A DNA stretch of 64,000 nt from Paenibacillus sp. S150 (lineage in GTDB: Bacteria > Bacillota > Bacilli > Paenibacillales > Paenibacillaceae). The notes under the pieces were generated by a model. The model was given only the letters and a program-made list of their open reading frames with translations, had not been told where the DNA came from and did no database searches. Position numbers and translations under genes: made by a program. The stretch's first letter is position 1; every line of letters begins with the position of its first letter. The stretch covers positions 1 to 64,000 of the forward strand of contig NZ_JACBYI010000027.1 in assembly GCF_019352175.1 (NCBI RefSeq), written 5' to 3'. Below are positions 41,381 to 50,790 of the stretch, in pieces.

Positions 41381-43765
41381 ATGCTGCAATTAAAAAACAT
41401 CACCAAGAGCTACAAGACCGGGGAGTTCACACAGGTTGCACTGGATAAGGTTAATCTGAATTTCAGGGAAAGTGAATTCGTCGCAATCCTGGGCCAGAGC
41501 GGTTCGGGCAAAACGACACTGCTGAATATCATCGGCGGACTTGATCAGTATGACAGCGGCGAGCTGATTATCAACGGCCAATCGACGGAGCACTTCAAGG
41601 ACGGGGATTGGGATGCTTACCGCAATAATAGTGTGGGCTTTATCTTTCAAAGCTATAATCTGATTCCGCATCTGAGCATCTCGGATAATGTGGAGATGGG
41701 GATGACGCTCAGCGGAGTGCCCTCGGCCGAGAAGCACCGCAAGGCGCTTGAAGTCCTGGAGAAGGTCGGGTTAAAGGAGCATGTGCACAAGAAGCCGAAC
41801 CAGCTCTCCGGAGGACAGATGCAGCGGGTAGCGATCGCCCGGGCCTTGGCCAATAACCCGGACATCATCCTCGCGGATGAGCCGACAGGGGCGCTGGATT
41901 CGGAAACCAGTGAACAGATCATGGATCTGATTAAAACCATTGCGGAAGACAAGCTGGTGATCATGGTCACCCACAATCCGGAATTGGCCGAGAGCTATGC
42001 GGACCGTGTGATCCGGTTCTCGGATGGACATGCCATATCGGACACCAACCCGCTGGCGAATCAAAAGACCTCAAGCAGCTATAAGCTGAAAGAAACCAGC
42101 ATGAGCTTTTTCACGGCCCTGAAATTATCCGGCAAAAATATCGCGACCAAGAAATGGAGAACGGGACTGACCGCGTTTGCCTCAAGTATCGGGATTATCG
42201 GCATTGCCTTGATTCTGTCCTTGTCCAACGGGTTCGACAAGCAGATCAGCTCGTATGAAGCCGGTGCCCTCTCCAACTTCCCGATTTCGATCAATCAGAC
42301 CGCCATGAACGTGGAATTAGCAGGCCCTCCCGGGGATGAAGCAACGGAGCTTCCTTCTTATCCGGCAGAGAAGAAGCTGTATCCCTATGATCCCAGTGAA
42401 AATTCCATCATGCACATCAATGTGCTGACCCAGGACTATATTGATTATTTAAATAAAATTGATCCTGAACTCATTGACGGCATTTCCTATACGCGTGCTG
42501 TGAATATGAATATGCTGGTTTCGGACGGGGAAAAGGCCACTACGCTGGATAAAAGCCAGCTCAGTGTAACTCCATATCCCAGCAAGCAGGGCAGCGCCTC
42601 CGGAAGCTACCTGGAGCAATATTACGATTTGCTTGAGGGCAGCTTTCCTGCGCAAAAGACGGATATCGTGCTTATCGTGGACGAATATAACCGCCTGACC
42701 AATGCTGCGGTGGATGCTTTGGGCCTGAATTATGATGTGGGCAGTATTGATCTGGCGGATATCGCAGGGACTGAGCTGAAGCTCGTGATGAACGATGACT
42801 ATTACCGTAAAAATGGCGAGCAGTTTGTTGTCAACGGAACAGCCTCGAATTTAATGGAGCTGTATGACAGCAGTGATGCCGTAACCTTGACCATCACAGG
42901 AGTGCTGCGCAGCCAGGAAGGATCTACGATGTCTACGCTCTCTCCGGGAATTGTCTATTCGGATGAGCTAGCTGCTGATTTTATTGCAGATGCGCAGAAA
43001 TCAGAGATTGTCCTGGCGCAGCAGCAGGCAGACTTCAACGTGTTGACCGGCCAGGTATTATCAGATGATGTGGCTGGCAGTGGCGCAGGCACTAGTGCAG
43101 GCGGAGCAGGCGCAAGCCCGCTGATGATGATGGGTTCCAGCGCAGCGGGCGGCGCTTCCTTAACCAAAGAGAATGCCCTTGCGTCCTTGGGGGCAACGGG
43201 TATTCCCAGCTCTGTCTCGCTGTATCCGATTGATTTCAGCGCCAAGGAATCGATTACTGATTATTTGGATAAGTGGAATGAAGGCCTTGACCCCGCAGAC
43301 CAGGTAATGTATACGGATTTGGCGGCTATTGTAACCAATATTTCCGGCAGCATTATGGATGGAATTACGATGGTGCTGATTGCTTTTGCCGCGATCTCGC
43401 TTGTGGTCTCCCTGATTATGATCGCAATCATCACCTATATTTCCGTTATGGAACGGACGAAGGAGATTGGAGTATTGCGTGCCTTGGGAGCGAGAAGGAA
43501 GGACATTACGCGGGTATTCAACGCAGAGACCTTCATTATCGGGGCCTGCTCAGGTATTCTGGGTATCGGCATTACGTATCTGCTTACCATTCCGGTCAAT
43601 GCAATTCTCTACAATCTGACCGATTTGTCCAATGTGGCGCAGCTGAATCCGCTGCATGCATTAAGCCTGGGCATTATCAGCGTAGTGCTCACAATGCTCG
43701 GCGGCTTCATCCCGGCCAAGATGGCGGCGAAAAAAGACCCGGTTACAGCACTCCGCAGCGAGTAA
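41381..43765 (+). CDS. Fused ABC transporter ATPase-permease (MacB-like)
   Basis: A 794-residue single-chain transporter. The ATPase domain (1-225) has Walker A GQSGSGKTTL, Q-loop FQSYNL, signature LSGGQMQRVA and Walker B IILADEPTGALD. The first membrane segment (about 265-290, ASSIGIIGIALILSLSNG) is followed by a large extracellular domain of about 350 residues, then three membrane segments (FtsX-like end, with GVLRALGARRKDITRVF). AAGGGAG lies 9 bases before the ATG at 41381; an earlier ATG has no site. It is divergent from a two-component system that probably controls it. A role in moving an antimicrobial or lipid substrate across the membrane is inferred. Confidence 0.9.
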   Translation: MLQLKNITKSYKTGEFTQVALDKVNLNFRESEFVAILGQSGSGKTTLLNIIGGLDQYDSGELIINGQSTEHFKDGDWDAYRNNSVGFIFQSYNLIPHLSISDNVEMGMTLSGVPSAEKHRKALEVLEKVGLKEHVHKKPNQLSGGQMQRVAIARALANNPDIILADEPTGALDSETSEQIMDLIKTIAEDKLVIMVTHNPELAESYADRVIRFSDGHAISDTNPLANQKTSSSYKLKETSMSFFTALKLSGKNIATKKWRTGLTAFASSIGIIGIALILSLSNGFDKQISSYEAGALSNFPISINQTAMNVELAGPPGDEATELPSYPAEKKLYPYDPSENSIMHINVLTQDYIDYLNKIDPELIDGISYTRAVNMNMLVSDGEKATTLDKSQLSVTPYPSKQGSASGSYLEQYYDLLEGSFPAQKTDIVLIVDEYNRLTNAAVDALGLNYDVGSIDLADIAGTELKLVMNDDYYRKNGEQFVVNGTASNLMELYDSSDAVTLTITGVLRSQEGSTMSTLSPGIVYSDELAADFIADAQKSEIVLAQQQADFNVLTGQVLSDDVAGSGAGTSAGGAGASPLMMMGSSAAGGASLTKENALASLGATGIPSSVSLYPIDFSAKESITDYLDKWNEGLDPADQVMYTDLAAIVTNISGSIMDGITMVLIAFAAISLVVSLIMIAIITYISVMERTKEIGVLRALGARRKDITRVFNAETFIIGACSGILGIGITYLLTIPVNAILYNLTDLSNVAQLNPLHALSLGIISVVLTMLGGFIPAKMAAKKDPVTALRSE

Positions 43766-43825
43766 ACCGAGGGCAAATCAGTTCCCGTATAAGGGGGAGC
43801 AGCAATAGTCTGAAGCTGTGAAGCC

Positions 43826-43856
43826 AGCCCCGTTGATGTGATCAACGGGGCTTTTC
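43826..43856 (+). terminator. Terminator after the ABC transporter
   Basis: Stem AGCCCCGTTGAT / ATCAACGGGGCT, loop GTG, then TTTT. It can serve both converging genes. Confidence 0.78.
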
Positions 43857-43897
43857 CGCAGGTTTACAAAAGCGGGCATATCAACGTGGTTATTCGT

Positions 43898-44965
43898 TCA
43901 CACCGTGCCCTTCGCAAGCTCATTGTGCACAATGGGCGCAACCTTGGTGCCGAGCAGCTCGATGGCGCGCAGGACCTCGCGGTGCGGCATAGTGCCGACA
44001 TTTACGTGCAGGAAAAAGCGGGTAACGCCAAGATTCCTGCGCAGCAGCAGAAGCTTCTCGGCGACATATTCGGCATCGCCAACATAGAGGGCGCCGCGGA
44101 GACTGCGCGCATCGTCATAGGTTGCGCGGTTGTAGGCTTGCCCCCAGCCCCGCTCACGCCCGATGACGTTCATCTGGGCCATCGTGGAGGGGTAGAACAG
44201 GGCAGCCGCCTGTTCGGTGGTTTCGCCGACGAAGCCATGCGAATGTGTAGCGATCTGCAGCTTGTCAGGGTTGTGTCCGGCCTTGGAGGCAGCGTCCTTA
44301 TACAGCTTGACCAGCGGTGCGAAGCGCTCCGGCATGCCGCCGATAATCGCGAAGGCGATAGGGAGTCCGAGCGTACCGGCCCGAATTGCGGATTCGGGAT
44401 TGCCGCCGCTGGCAATCCACACCGGAAGCGGGTCCTGGACGGCGCGCGGATAGACCGGAAGGTTATTGATGGCCGGACGATGGCCGCCGCGCCAGGTTAC
44501 CTTTTCCGACGCTCTGACCGCAAGCAGAAGCTCCAGCTTCTCTTCGAACAATTCGTCGTAATCATCCAGGCTGTAGCCGAAGAGGGGGAAGGATTCGATG
44601 AAGGAGCCCCGGCCTGCCATAATTTCCGCCCGGCCGTTAGAGAGGCCATCCAGGGTAGAGAAGGCTTGGTAGACGCGCACCGGATCATCCGAGGACAATA
44701 CAGTAACGGCACTCGTTAGCCGGATGTTCTTGGTCATAGCCGCTGCAGCGGCGAGTACTACAGCCGGTGCGCTGCCCGCATAATCGGCACGGTGGTGCTC
44801 CCCGATTCCATATACATCCAGGCCGACCTGATCGGCGAGTACAATCTCTTCCACCGCTTCACGCAATCGTTCGGCGTGGCTGATGACTTCACCGGTTACC
44901 GGGTCCGGCGTAGTTTCCAAAAACGTGCTGATGCCTATTTCCATGCGGTTTGCCATTTCGGACAT
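43898..44965 (-). CDS. Luciferase-like monooxygenase (LLM class)
   Basis: A 355-residue flavin-dependent oxidoreductase with the (beta/alpha)8 luciferase-like fold. Recognisable parts are MEIGISTFLETTPDP at the start, GLDVYGIGEHHRADYAGSAP, RLTSAVTVLSSDDPVRVYQA, EIMAGRGSFIESFPLFGYSL and VWIASGGNPESAIRAGTLG. Such enzymes use FMNH2 or F420-like cofactors to oxidise small molecules. GGCGGATGA precedes the ATG at 44965. It stands alone between the ABC transporter and a tiny peptide gene. Substrate unknown. Length normal. Confidence 0.9.
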   Translation of the reverse strand: MSEMANRMEIGISTFLETTPDPVTGEVISHAERLREAVEEIVLADQVGLDVYGIGEHHRADYAGSAPAVVLAAAAAMTKNIRLTSAVTVLSSDDPVRVYQAFSTLDGLSNGRAEIMAGRGSFIESFPLFGYSLDDYDELFEEKLELLLAVRASEKVTWRGGHRPAINNLPVYPRAVQDPLPVWIASGGNPESAIRAGTLGLPIAFAIIGGMPERFAPLVKLYKDAASKAGHNPDKLQIATHSHGFVGETTEQAAALFYPSTMAQMNVIGRERGWGQAYNRATYDDARSLRGALYVGDAEYVAEKLLLLRRNLGVTRFFLHVNVGTMPHREVLRAIELLGTKVAPIVHNELAKGTV

Positions 44966-45045
44966 TGTTCATCCGCCTCCTTTTTTCGTATCCTCATATT
45001 ACTGTATTTTTTAATGTTTCTCAACTTTAGTAAGTGATGAAAACG

Positions 45046-45081
45046 AAAAATGCCCGCCTCCCCGGGTAAGCGTGGGCGGCA
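45046..45081 (-). terminator. Possible terminator behind the small peptide gene
   Basis: On the minus strand, a GC-rich hairpin (CCGCC/GGCGG core) precedes TTTTTCG. The pairing is short, so the call is weak. Confidence 0.4.
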
Positions 45082-45103
45082 GGCGCATGCAGTAGTGCAG
45101 GGT

Positions 45104-45184
45104 TTAGGAATTCTTTTTGCCAACAGCGAGCTGTACGATCATGATGACAAGAACAAGCAGGGCAATGAGCTGGTCTGTACTCAT
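45104..45184 (-). CDS. Short hydrophobic peptide, type I toxin-like
   Basis: A 26-codon frame with a strong ribosome site GGAGG 10 bases upstream of the ATG. The peptide begins MSTDQLIALLVLVIMIVQLA and ends in two Lys and a polar tail. This is the pattern of small holin-like/TxpA-BsrG-type toxins: short acidic-polar start, one membrane span, basic end. An antisense RNA would be expected to overlap it, but I could not locate a clear antisense promoter in 45185-45310. A harmless membrane peptide is also possible. Confidence 0.5.
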   Translation of the reverse strand: MSTDQLIALLVLVIMIVQLAVGKKNS

Positions 45185-45372
45185 AGGGGTCCGGCCTCCA
45201 ATCCTCGGTTAGGATGGCTCTTCGGACCGCGTCTCCTCTCCCAAGGAGCTGCTTCGTTCCCCTTCTACAGACTATGTAGGGATATGCGGAGTTATTACTA
45301 TGGCTGTTCCCTTTAATGAAATCCGCCTTGCCTGGAGCATCGCAGACTATGGCTGCCCGTGTAAGTTACTTT

Positions 45373-46572
45373 CTAGTCCCCGCGCTCGGGTCCGCCATAC
45401 CCGGGATAAGTGACCACCGGCCATTTCACCTTGCGCAGCGCATTCAGCAGCTCAGGCCCTGCATTCAGATTGCTGCCGACAAGCTCCTGCGGGGTGAGCG
45501 CCATCCATTGATTCAGCGAGACATCGGCGAAGCGGTCGCTCTTGAACATTTCGAGGAACCACAGGGTGTCTGTTCCGGTATTTTGGATATAATGTCCGAA
45601 GGCAAAGGGTACATAGCCGACATCACCGGCTCTGTAGTTGAACGTGCGGGCGGCCCCGCTGCCGCCAAAGACGGTCATGCGTCCTTCACCGGTCAAATAG
45701 TACTGCCATTCATCATTGTTCGGATGCCAGTGCAGTTCACGCATGGCACCGGGCTCAATCTCGACCAAAGCTGCGGCAATCGTTCTGGAGACCGGGAAGC
45801 TCAAGCTGTCAACGATTCGTACACTTCCGCCCGGAGTTTTCAGCGGAGGCTGGGCCAGCAGGCGATGCTTGAAGCTCAGCGGAATTTCTCCGTAGGGAGA
45901 CTGTACCTTCTGACTCTGCAGGGAGCCTGGGACCTGGTCCTGGTAGATGTAGACCTGATCCTTGGGGAGGTGTTCGAAGGCGGAAGGCGGCACCCCGAAA
46001 TTGGCCGACAGCACCTCCTTCGGGGTGTGGGCGAACCAGTCGGAGATGGACAGTGTATTGAGATCGGAGAAGCTGCCGTCATCAAAAACTAGCAGGAATT
46101 CGCAGCCCTCTGCCAGCCCTTGAATGGAATGGGGAATTCCCGGAGGAAAGTACCACAGATCACCCGGGCCGACATCGGCAATGAAATTCCGCCCGTTCTG
46201 GTCCACGGCTGTAATCCGTGCGCTTCCAAGCAGCATATAGGACCATTCGGCCTGCTGATGCCAGTGCAGCTCGCGCACGCCGCCGGGAGTCAGGCTCATG
46301 TTGACTGCGGCGAGCGTAGTGGCAACAGGCAGCTCTCTGACCGTAACCTCTCTGGACCAGCCGCCGTGATTAAGCTGCATATGGGCGTCGGAGAAGGAGA
46401 ATTTCAGATTGGGAATCAGTCCGTTATCCGTAACGGGAGGAACGAACATATCCGGGTTCTCCCGGTCGCGCAGCACATCACGGGGGCCAAGGTCTACATT
46501 GCCAGCCCCGTCGCTGCGTATCGGCTGGGGAACCGGGTTGTATGCGGAGGCATCAGACTTGCTGGAAGTCAT
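45373..46572 (-). CDS. Oxalate decarboxylase-like bicupin
   Basis: A 399-residue bicupin resembling oxalate decarboxylase OxdC/OxdD, a manganese enzyme that splits oxalate to formate and CO2. Both cupin motifs are present: ELHWHQQAEWSYMLLG with later PGIPHSIQG, and ELHWHPNNDEWQYYLTG with later FAFGHYIQN. The domain I lid loop, SENST in Bacillus OxdC as I remember it, reads SDLNT here, so the Glu that protonates the substrate is replaced by Asp. AAAGGAG precedes the ATG at 46572. No secretion signal is visible. The lid change leaves decarboxylase versus oxidase activity open. Confidence 0.85.
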   Translation of the reverse strand: MTSSKSDASAYNPVPQPIRSDGAGNVDLGPRDVLRDRENPDMFVPPVTDNGLIPNLKFSFSDAHMQLNHGGWSREVTVRELPVATTLAAVNMSLTPGGVRELHWHQQAEWSYMLLGSARITAVDQNGRNFIADVGPGDLWYFPPGIPHSIQGLAEGCEFLLVFDDGSFSDLNTLSISDWFAHTPKEVLSANFGVPPSAFEHLPKDQVYIYQDQVPGSLQSQKVQSPYGEIPLSFKHRLLAQPPLKTPGGSVRIVDSLSFPVSRTIAAALVEIEPGAMRELHWHPNNDEWQYYLTGEGRMTVFGGSGAARTFNYRAGDVGYVPFAFGHYIQNTGTDTLWFLEMFKSDRFADVSLNQWMALTPQELVGSNLNAGPELLNALRKVKWPVVTYPGYGGPERGD

Positions 46573-46660
46573 GGCATAGGCTCCTTTCTGAACAATACTC
46601 CATGCAAATATATGCGGAATACGGCCGCATATGATTTGCAAATGGCATGAAGTGGTGTTG

Positions 46661-48334
46661 ATGGTTGACAAATACGGGCAAAAGGCCAGAATAGAAGTTG
46701 GCAGTTTGCCGCAAAATGAAAGGCCGGACAAGTTTTTTAACGATAATCAGAGAGCAGGGTATACGGATATGACAGACGGGGGACAAGAACGCTACCGCTT
46801 CAGCGAAGCGCCAATTTGGGAGCTGCAGCGCAAATATTATGAAGAGCTTGGCATGCAGGCCTGGAAGAACGATCAGGTTCCGCAGTATATTACGAGCAAT
46901 CCGATGATCGGAACCGGCTATGCGGAGGTGATCTTCGGCTTTTTGCAGGACCGGGCAGGTATGGGGCAGAGCGCGGAGCCGGTCTATATTCTGGAGCTGG
47001 GGGCGGGGGCAGGTCGGCTCGCGTTTCATGTGCTGCAGAAGCTGACTGAACTGATCGGGTATGCGGGGCTGGAATTGCCCCCCTTCATCTATGTAATGAG
47101 CGATCTGCCCTGGAAAAACATCACCGGCTGGCAGGGGCATCCCGGTCTGATTCCATTTGCAGAGCAGGGCATCCTTGATTTCGCACGCTTTGATGCCGTG
47201 GGTGATACCGAGCTGCATCTGACGCAGAGCGGTGCCGTAATTAAGCCGGGCACACTCGCGCAGCCGCTGATGGTGATCGCCAACTACTTTTTTGACAGTA
47301 TTCCGCAGGAGCTGCTCTACGTGGATGAAGGCAAAATTTATGAATGCGAGGTATCGCTGGGGTATCCGGAGCAAGCGGCAGAAATGGGCCCTTCCGAGGT
47401 GCTCAGGGAGCTGATTCCTGAGTATCACTACCGCCGGGCAGAAGGCTATGAAGAGGCTGCGTACCCTTACCGCAAGGTCACCGCCTTCTATCAGGAGAAG
47501 CTGGAGGATTCGCATGTGCTCTTCCCGGCTGCTGCACTGGGCTGCCTGGAGCGGCTGCGTGCATTGTCCGGCGCGGGCTTTCTGCTGCTGACCGCCGACA
47601 AGGGCGACCACCGGCTGGAGAACTGGGAATTCGCCGAGCCGCCCAAGCTGATTCATCACGGCAGCATTTCACTTACAGCCAACTATCATGCGCTGGTGTG
47701 TTATTTTGAGCAGCAAGGCGCATTATCTTCATTTACCGAGCATCATTACAAGAACCTGAATGTGGGATGCATTTTTATGCTGGAAACGCCTATGCGCCAT
47801 GCCCAGACCCGGTTGGCCTACCGCAGGTTTATCGAGCGTTTTGGTCCGGATGATTTCTTCAGCCTGAAGCAGTGGATTGACCAGAACTATGACACTATCG
47901 GACTGCAGCAGATTCTGGCCTTTTGGCGGCTGGGCGGCTATGATGCGGAGCTGTTTATCCAGAGTGCGGAGCGGATCTCCAGCCTGCTGGAGAATGCCGG
48001 TGACGAGGAAATTCTGGATCTGAAGCTTGGGATACAGCGAATGTGGACAGGCTTTTATCCCATGCCGCAGAAATATGATCTGGCTCTGGACAGCGGTCTG
48101 CTGCTGTTCGAGATGGGACTGTACGAGGATTCGCGGTACTTTCTGACGCACTCGCTGAAGGAGTCCGAGGACGAGCCGGTCATCACGGTGCTCTATTGCC
48201 TGGCGATTTGCAGCTATGAGCTGGAGGACCTGGAGGCGGCGCTGGAATATACCAGGGAGGCGCTGGTTCTGGAGCCTGACCACAGGGAGGCGCTTGATTT
48301 GCTGGCGGCGCTTGGCGGGGAGCAGCGGGAGTAG
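46661..48334 (+). CDS. SAM-dependent methyltransferase with TPR-like C-terminus
   Basis: About 557 residues. Near the N-terminus the SAM site ILELGAGAGRLAFHVLQKL is clear. The following 200 residues resemble MidA-type methyltransferases (VIANYFFDSIPQELLYVDEG). The last 130 residues contain helical repeats of TPR type (DSGLLLFEMGLYEDSRYFLTHSLKESED and LEDLEAALEYTREALVLEPDHREAL). The start is uncertain: the ATG at 46661 has a weak GTGG site, and ATG 46631 and ATG 46769 are alternatives. It stands between the oxalate decarboxylase-like gene (divergent) and the glnS T-box. Target probably a protein or a small molecule; unknown. Confidence 0.65.
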   Translation: MVDKYGQKARIEVGSLPQNERPDKFFNDNQRAGYTDMTDGGQERYRFSEAPIWELQRKYYEELGMQAWKNDQVPQYITSNPMIGTGYAEVIFGFLQDRAGMGQSAEPVYILELGAGAGRLAFHVLQKLTELIGYAGLELPPFIYVMSDLPWKNITGWQGHPGLIPFAEQGILDFARFDAVGDTELHLTQSGAVIKPGTLAQPLMVIANYFFDSIPQELLYVDEGKIYECEVSLGYPEQAAEMGPSEVLRELIPEYHYRRAEGYEEAAYPYRKVTAFYQEKLEDSHVLFPAAALGCLERLRALSGAGFLLLTADKGDHRLENWEFAEPPKLIHHGSISLTANYHALVCYFEQQGALSSFTEHHYKNLNVGCIFMLETPMRHAQTRLAYRRFIERFGPDDFFSLKQWIDQNYDTIGLQQILAFWRLGGYDAELFIQSAERISSLLENAGDEEILDLKLGIQRMWTGFYPMPQKYDLALDSGLLLFEMGLYEDSRYFLTHSLKESEDEPVITVLYCLAICSYELEDLEAALEYTREALVLEPDHREALDLLAALGGEQRE

Positions 48335-48395
48335 GGATACTTTACAATCCCTCTGTAATTTTGTAAAATTGCAATAAATTATATGCTGTGCAAAC

Positions 48396-48688
48396 GCGAT
48401 GACGGGAAGAGTAGATGCATCATTCTTTCACAGAGAGCTCCGGACGCTGAAAAGGGGCAAAGAAGGGCGCATCGAACCAAGTCTCCGAGCGGCGCATTGG
48501 AACCGGCTGATGAAGCCGGGGATGGTGCGACAGGAGCTCCTGTTACAGAGCTAGGGTATAAGCCTTGCCTGACCGGCAATGCCGTACTTGATGAGGTTAA
48601 TATGGCGACATATTAATGAACCTGGGGTGGTACCGCGAGAATCTCGTCCCCAAGACCATACGTCTTGGAGGTGGGGTTCTTTTTTTTG
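48396..48688 (+). promoter_or_regulatory. T-box leader of glnS, specifier CAA (Gln)
   Basis: A T-box riboswitch. Stem I: GAC (48401-48403) pairs with GTC (48481-48483) and GATGC with GCATC; the 3' side of the specifier loop reads GAAC CAA, placing CAA (48478-48480), a Gln codon. The AGAGAG bulge follows the K-turn-like GGGAAGAGTA. The T-box sequence CTGGGGTGGTACCGCG is at 48622-48637, followed by terminator GTCCCCAAGAC / GTCTTGGAGGTGGGG and TTCTTTTTTTT (48646-48688). Uncharged tRNA-Gln would stop termination and allow glnS expression. The UGGU bulge pairs with the G-discriminator of tRNA-Gln only through a wobble. Confidence 0.9.
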
Positions 48689-48745
48689 CATGGAGCAAAG
48701 GTTCTTGGGGAGCGGTAATCACATATACACAGGAGGTTCTGAAGC

Positions 48746-50432
48746 ATGAGTAACGACTGGGAAGCCGCAGCGGCGGAGAATTATATGGATAAGCTGATCA
48801 GAGAAGATATAGAGGCGGGCATCTACAGCAGGGAAATCTGCACAAGGTTTCCGCCGGAACCGAACGGGTATCTGCATATTGGCAGTGCATTTCGCCATCC
48901 ACATCAACTACGGAATTGCACAAAAATACGGCGGCACCTTCCATCTGCGCTTTGACGACACGAATCCTTTGAAGGAAGACATGGAATATGTAAAAGCAAT
49001 CCGGGAAGATATCGAATGGCTGGGCTGCAGCCCGGGAGAGCATGTATATTACGGCTCTGACTACTCGGAGGAAATCTGCAACAGCGCTGTGCGGTTAATC
49101 CGCAAAGGCAAAGCCTACGTCTGTGATTTATCGCCGGAGGAGGTTGCCGTCTATAGAGGCACGCTGACGGAACCGGGGAAGGACAGCCCTTACCGGGAAC
49201 GGTCCGTGGCGGAGAACCTTCTCCTGTTCACGGAGATGCGAAAAGGGGCTTACCCCACCGGTTCCAAGGTGCTGCGTGCCAAGATCAATATGGCTTCGCC
49301 GAACATCAATCTGCGTGATCCGGTGCTGTACAGGATCATTCATGCGGAGCATTACCGCACAGGGGATGCGTGGTGCATTTACCCGATGTATGATTTTGCC
49401 CATCCGATCCAGGATGCGATTGAAGGCATTACCCATTCCCTGTGCTCGCTGGAGTTCAAGGACCACAGGCCGCTGTACGAGTGGGTGCTGGAGGAGCTGG
49501 AAATCGAAGAAGCGCCCAGACAAAGGGAATTCGGCAGGGTTAATCTGACGGGAACGGTGACCAGCAAGCGGTATCTCCGGGCGCTGGTGGCGGGGAACGA
49601 TGTGGACGGCTGGGATGATCCGCGGCTGCCCACACTGCGCGGTCTGCGGAGACGGGGCTTCACCCCGGAGAGCATCCGCAGCTTTGTCCGCGAGATCGGC
49701 ATGGTTCGAAACCGGACGATGGTAGATTTCTCCATGCTGGAGCACAGCCTGAGGCAGGATCTGAAAGCCAGTGTGCCCAGTATAATGGCGGTGCTTGATC
49801 CGCTGAAGGTTGTCATCACCAATTATGACCCGCAAGAGACGGAAGGGCTGACGCTGGGCAACAACAGCGAAAATGCGGACTTGGGTACAAGAGAGGTACC
49901 CTTCTCCAGTGTTGTCTACATTGAGCGCGAGGATTTCCGGGAGGTACTTTCACCGGGCTTCCGCAGGCTGATCCCGGGCGGCGAAGTCCGGCTGAAGGGG
50001 GTTTATATCATCAAGTGCCACGAGGCGGTTAAGGATGCGGCGACTGGAGAGGTCAGCGAGCTCCGCTGCACCTATGATCCACTTACCAAAAGCGGCAGCG
50101 CCCATAGCGGGCGCAAAGTCAAAGGCACTATCCATTGGGTATCCGCCAGCCATGGCATCCCGGCGGAGGTGTATCTGTATGAGAAGCTGCTGGGGGACAG
50201 CGACGGTCCCAAGACAGAAGGCGAAGCCTGGGAGGCGTACATTAATCCGGATTCCGTGAAGCTGATGAAGCATTGTCTGCTGGAGCCGTATGCGGCGGAC
50301 GCCAAGCCCGAGGATAAATTCCAGTTCATGCGCCAAGGCTATTTCTGCGTGGACAACAAGCTGAGCCATGGGGACCATCTGGTATTCAACCGGATTGTTC
50401 CGCTGAAGGATACCTGGAAGGGCGGGAACTAA
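48746..50432 (+). pseudogene. glnS: Glutaminyl-tRNA synthetase, frameshifted
   Basis: Reading starts MSNDWEAAAAENYMDKLIRE and reaches the ATP-binding signature RFPPEPNGYLHIGSA, then leaves frame after GCA at 48887-48889. The next frame carries FAIHINYGIAQKYGGTFHLRF and the rest of a complete GlnRS (SLEFKDHRPLYEWVLEELEI, VTSKRYLRAL). Removing one T from the TTT at 48890-48892 restores one frame of 561 residues, the normal length. The T-box before it and tRNA-binding region after it are intact. Either the copy is newly broken or the base is an error. Many Bacillota make Gln-tRNA through GatCAB, so loss may be tolerated. Confidence 0.85.
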
Positions 50433-50507
50433 GGCAGCAACAAACTTTCTTCACAAACTCTCTTTATAATAAAGCTCGGCACCCTGAATTCTGAAGGAGG
50501 TGGAGCG

Positions 50508-50702
50508 ATGAACTGGTCCTGGTTAATTACGCTGGTCTGTCCGCTGATGATGATCATCATGATGTTCGGCATGCGCGGAGGACATGGGCACGGAATGCAT
50601 TCACGGCGGCAGCCGAAGGTGGAAGAGCTGCAGCAAGAGCTGAACGAGCTGAAGGAGCAAAATGAAAAAATGCGGGCGGACATTAACAGCATTACTTCTT
50701 AA
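50508..50702 (+). CDS. Small membrane protein with coiled coil (DUF2933-like)
   Basis: A 64-residue protein: one membrane segment at about 4-24 (SWLITLVCPLMMIIMMFGMR), a Gly/His-rich turn (GGHGHGMHSRR), then a coiled coil (VEELQQELNELKEQNEKMRA). This layout fits DUF2933-type proteins. AAGGAGG precedes the ATG. It lies behind glnS with a clear terminator after it, so it is expressed alone or with glnS. The His/Met-rich part could bind metal, but that is speculative. Function unknown. Confidence 0.7.
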   Translation: MNWSWLITLVCPLMMIIMMFGMRGGHGHGMHSRRQPKVEELQQELNELKEQNEKMRADINSITS

Positions 50703-50731
50703 CGGCATGAAGAAACAGCGGGAATCAGCAG

Positions 50732-50776
50732 CGGGCGGGAGTCAGGGAATGAACCTTGACTCCCGCCCGTTTTTTT
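50732..50776 (+). terminator. Terminator after the small membrane protein
   Basis: Stem CGGGCGGGAGTCAGG / CCTTGACTCCCGCCCG, then TTTTTTT. Confidence 0.9.
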
Positions 50777-50790
50777 GAAAGAGAATTTAT

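Noticed and set aside
43838..44719. A 293-codon plus-strand frame
   Set aside because: Shadow of the luciferase-like gene on the minus strand, which has full family motifs and a ribosome site.
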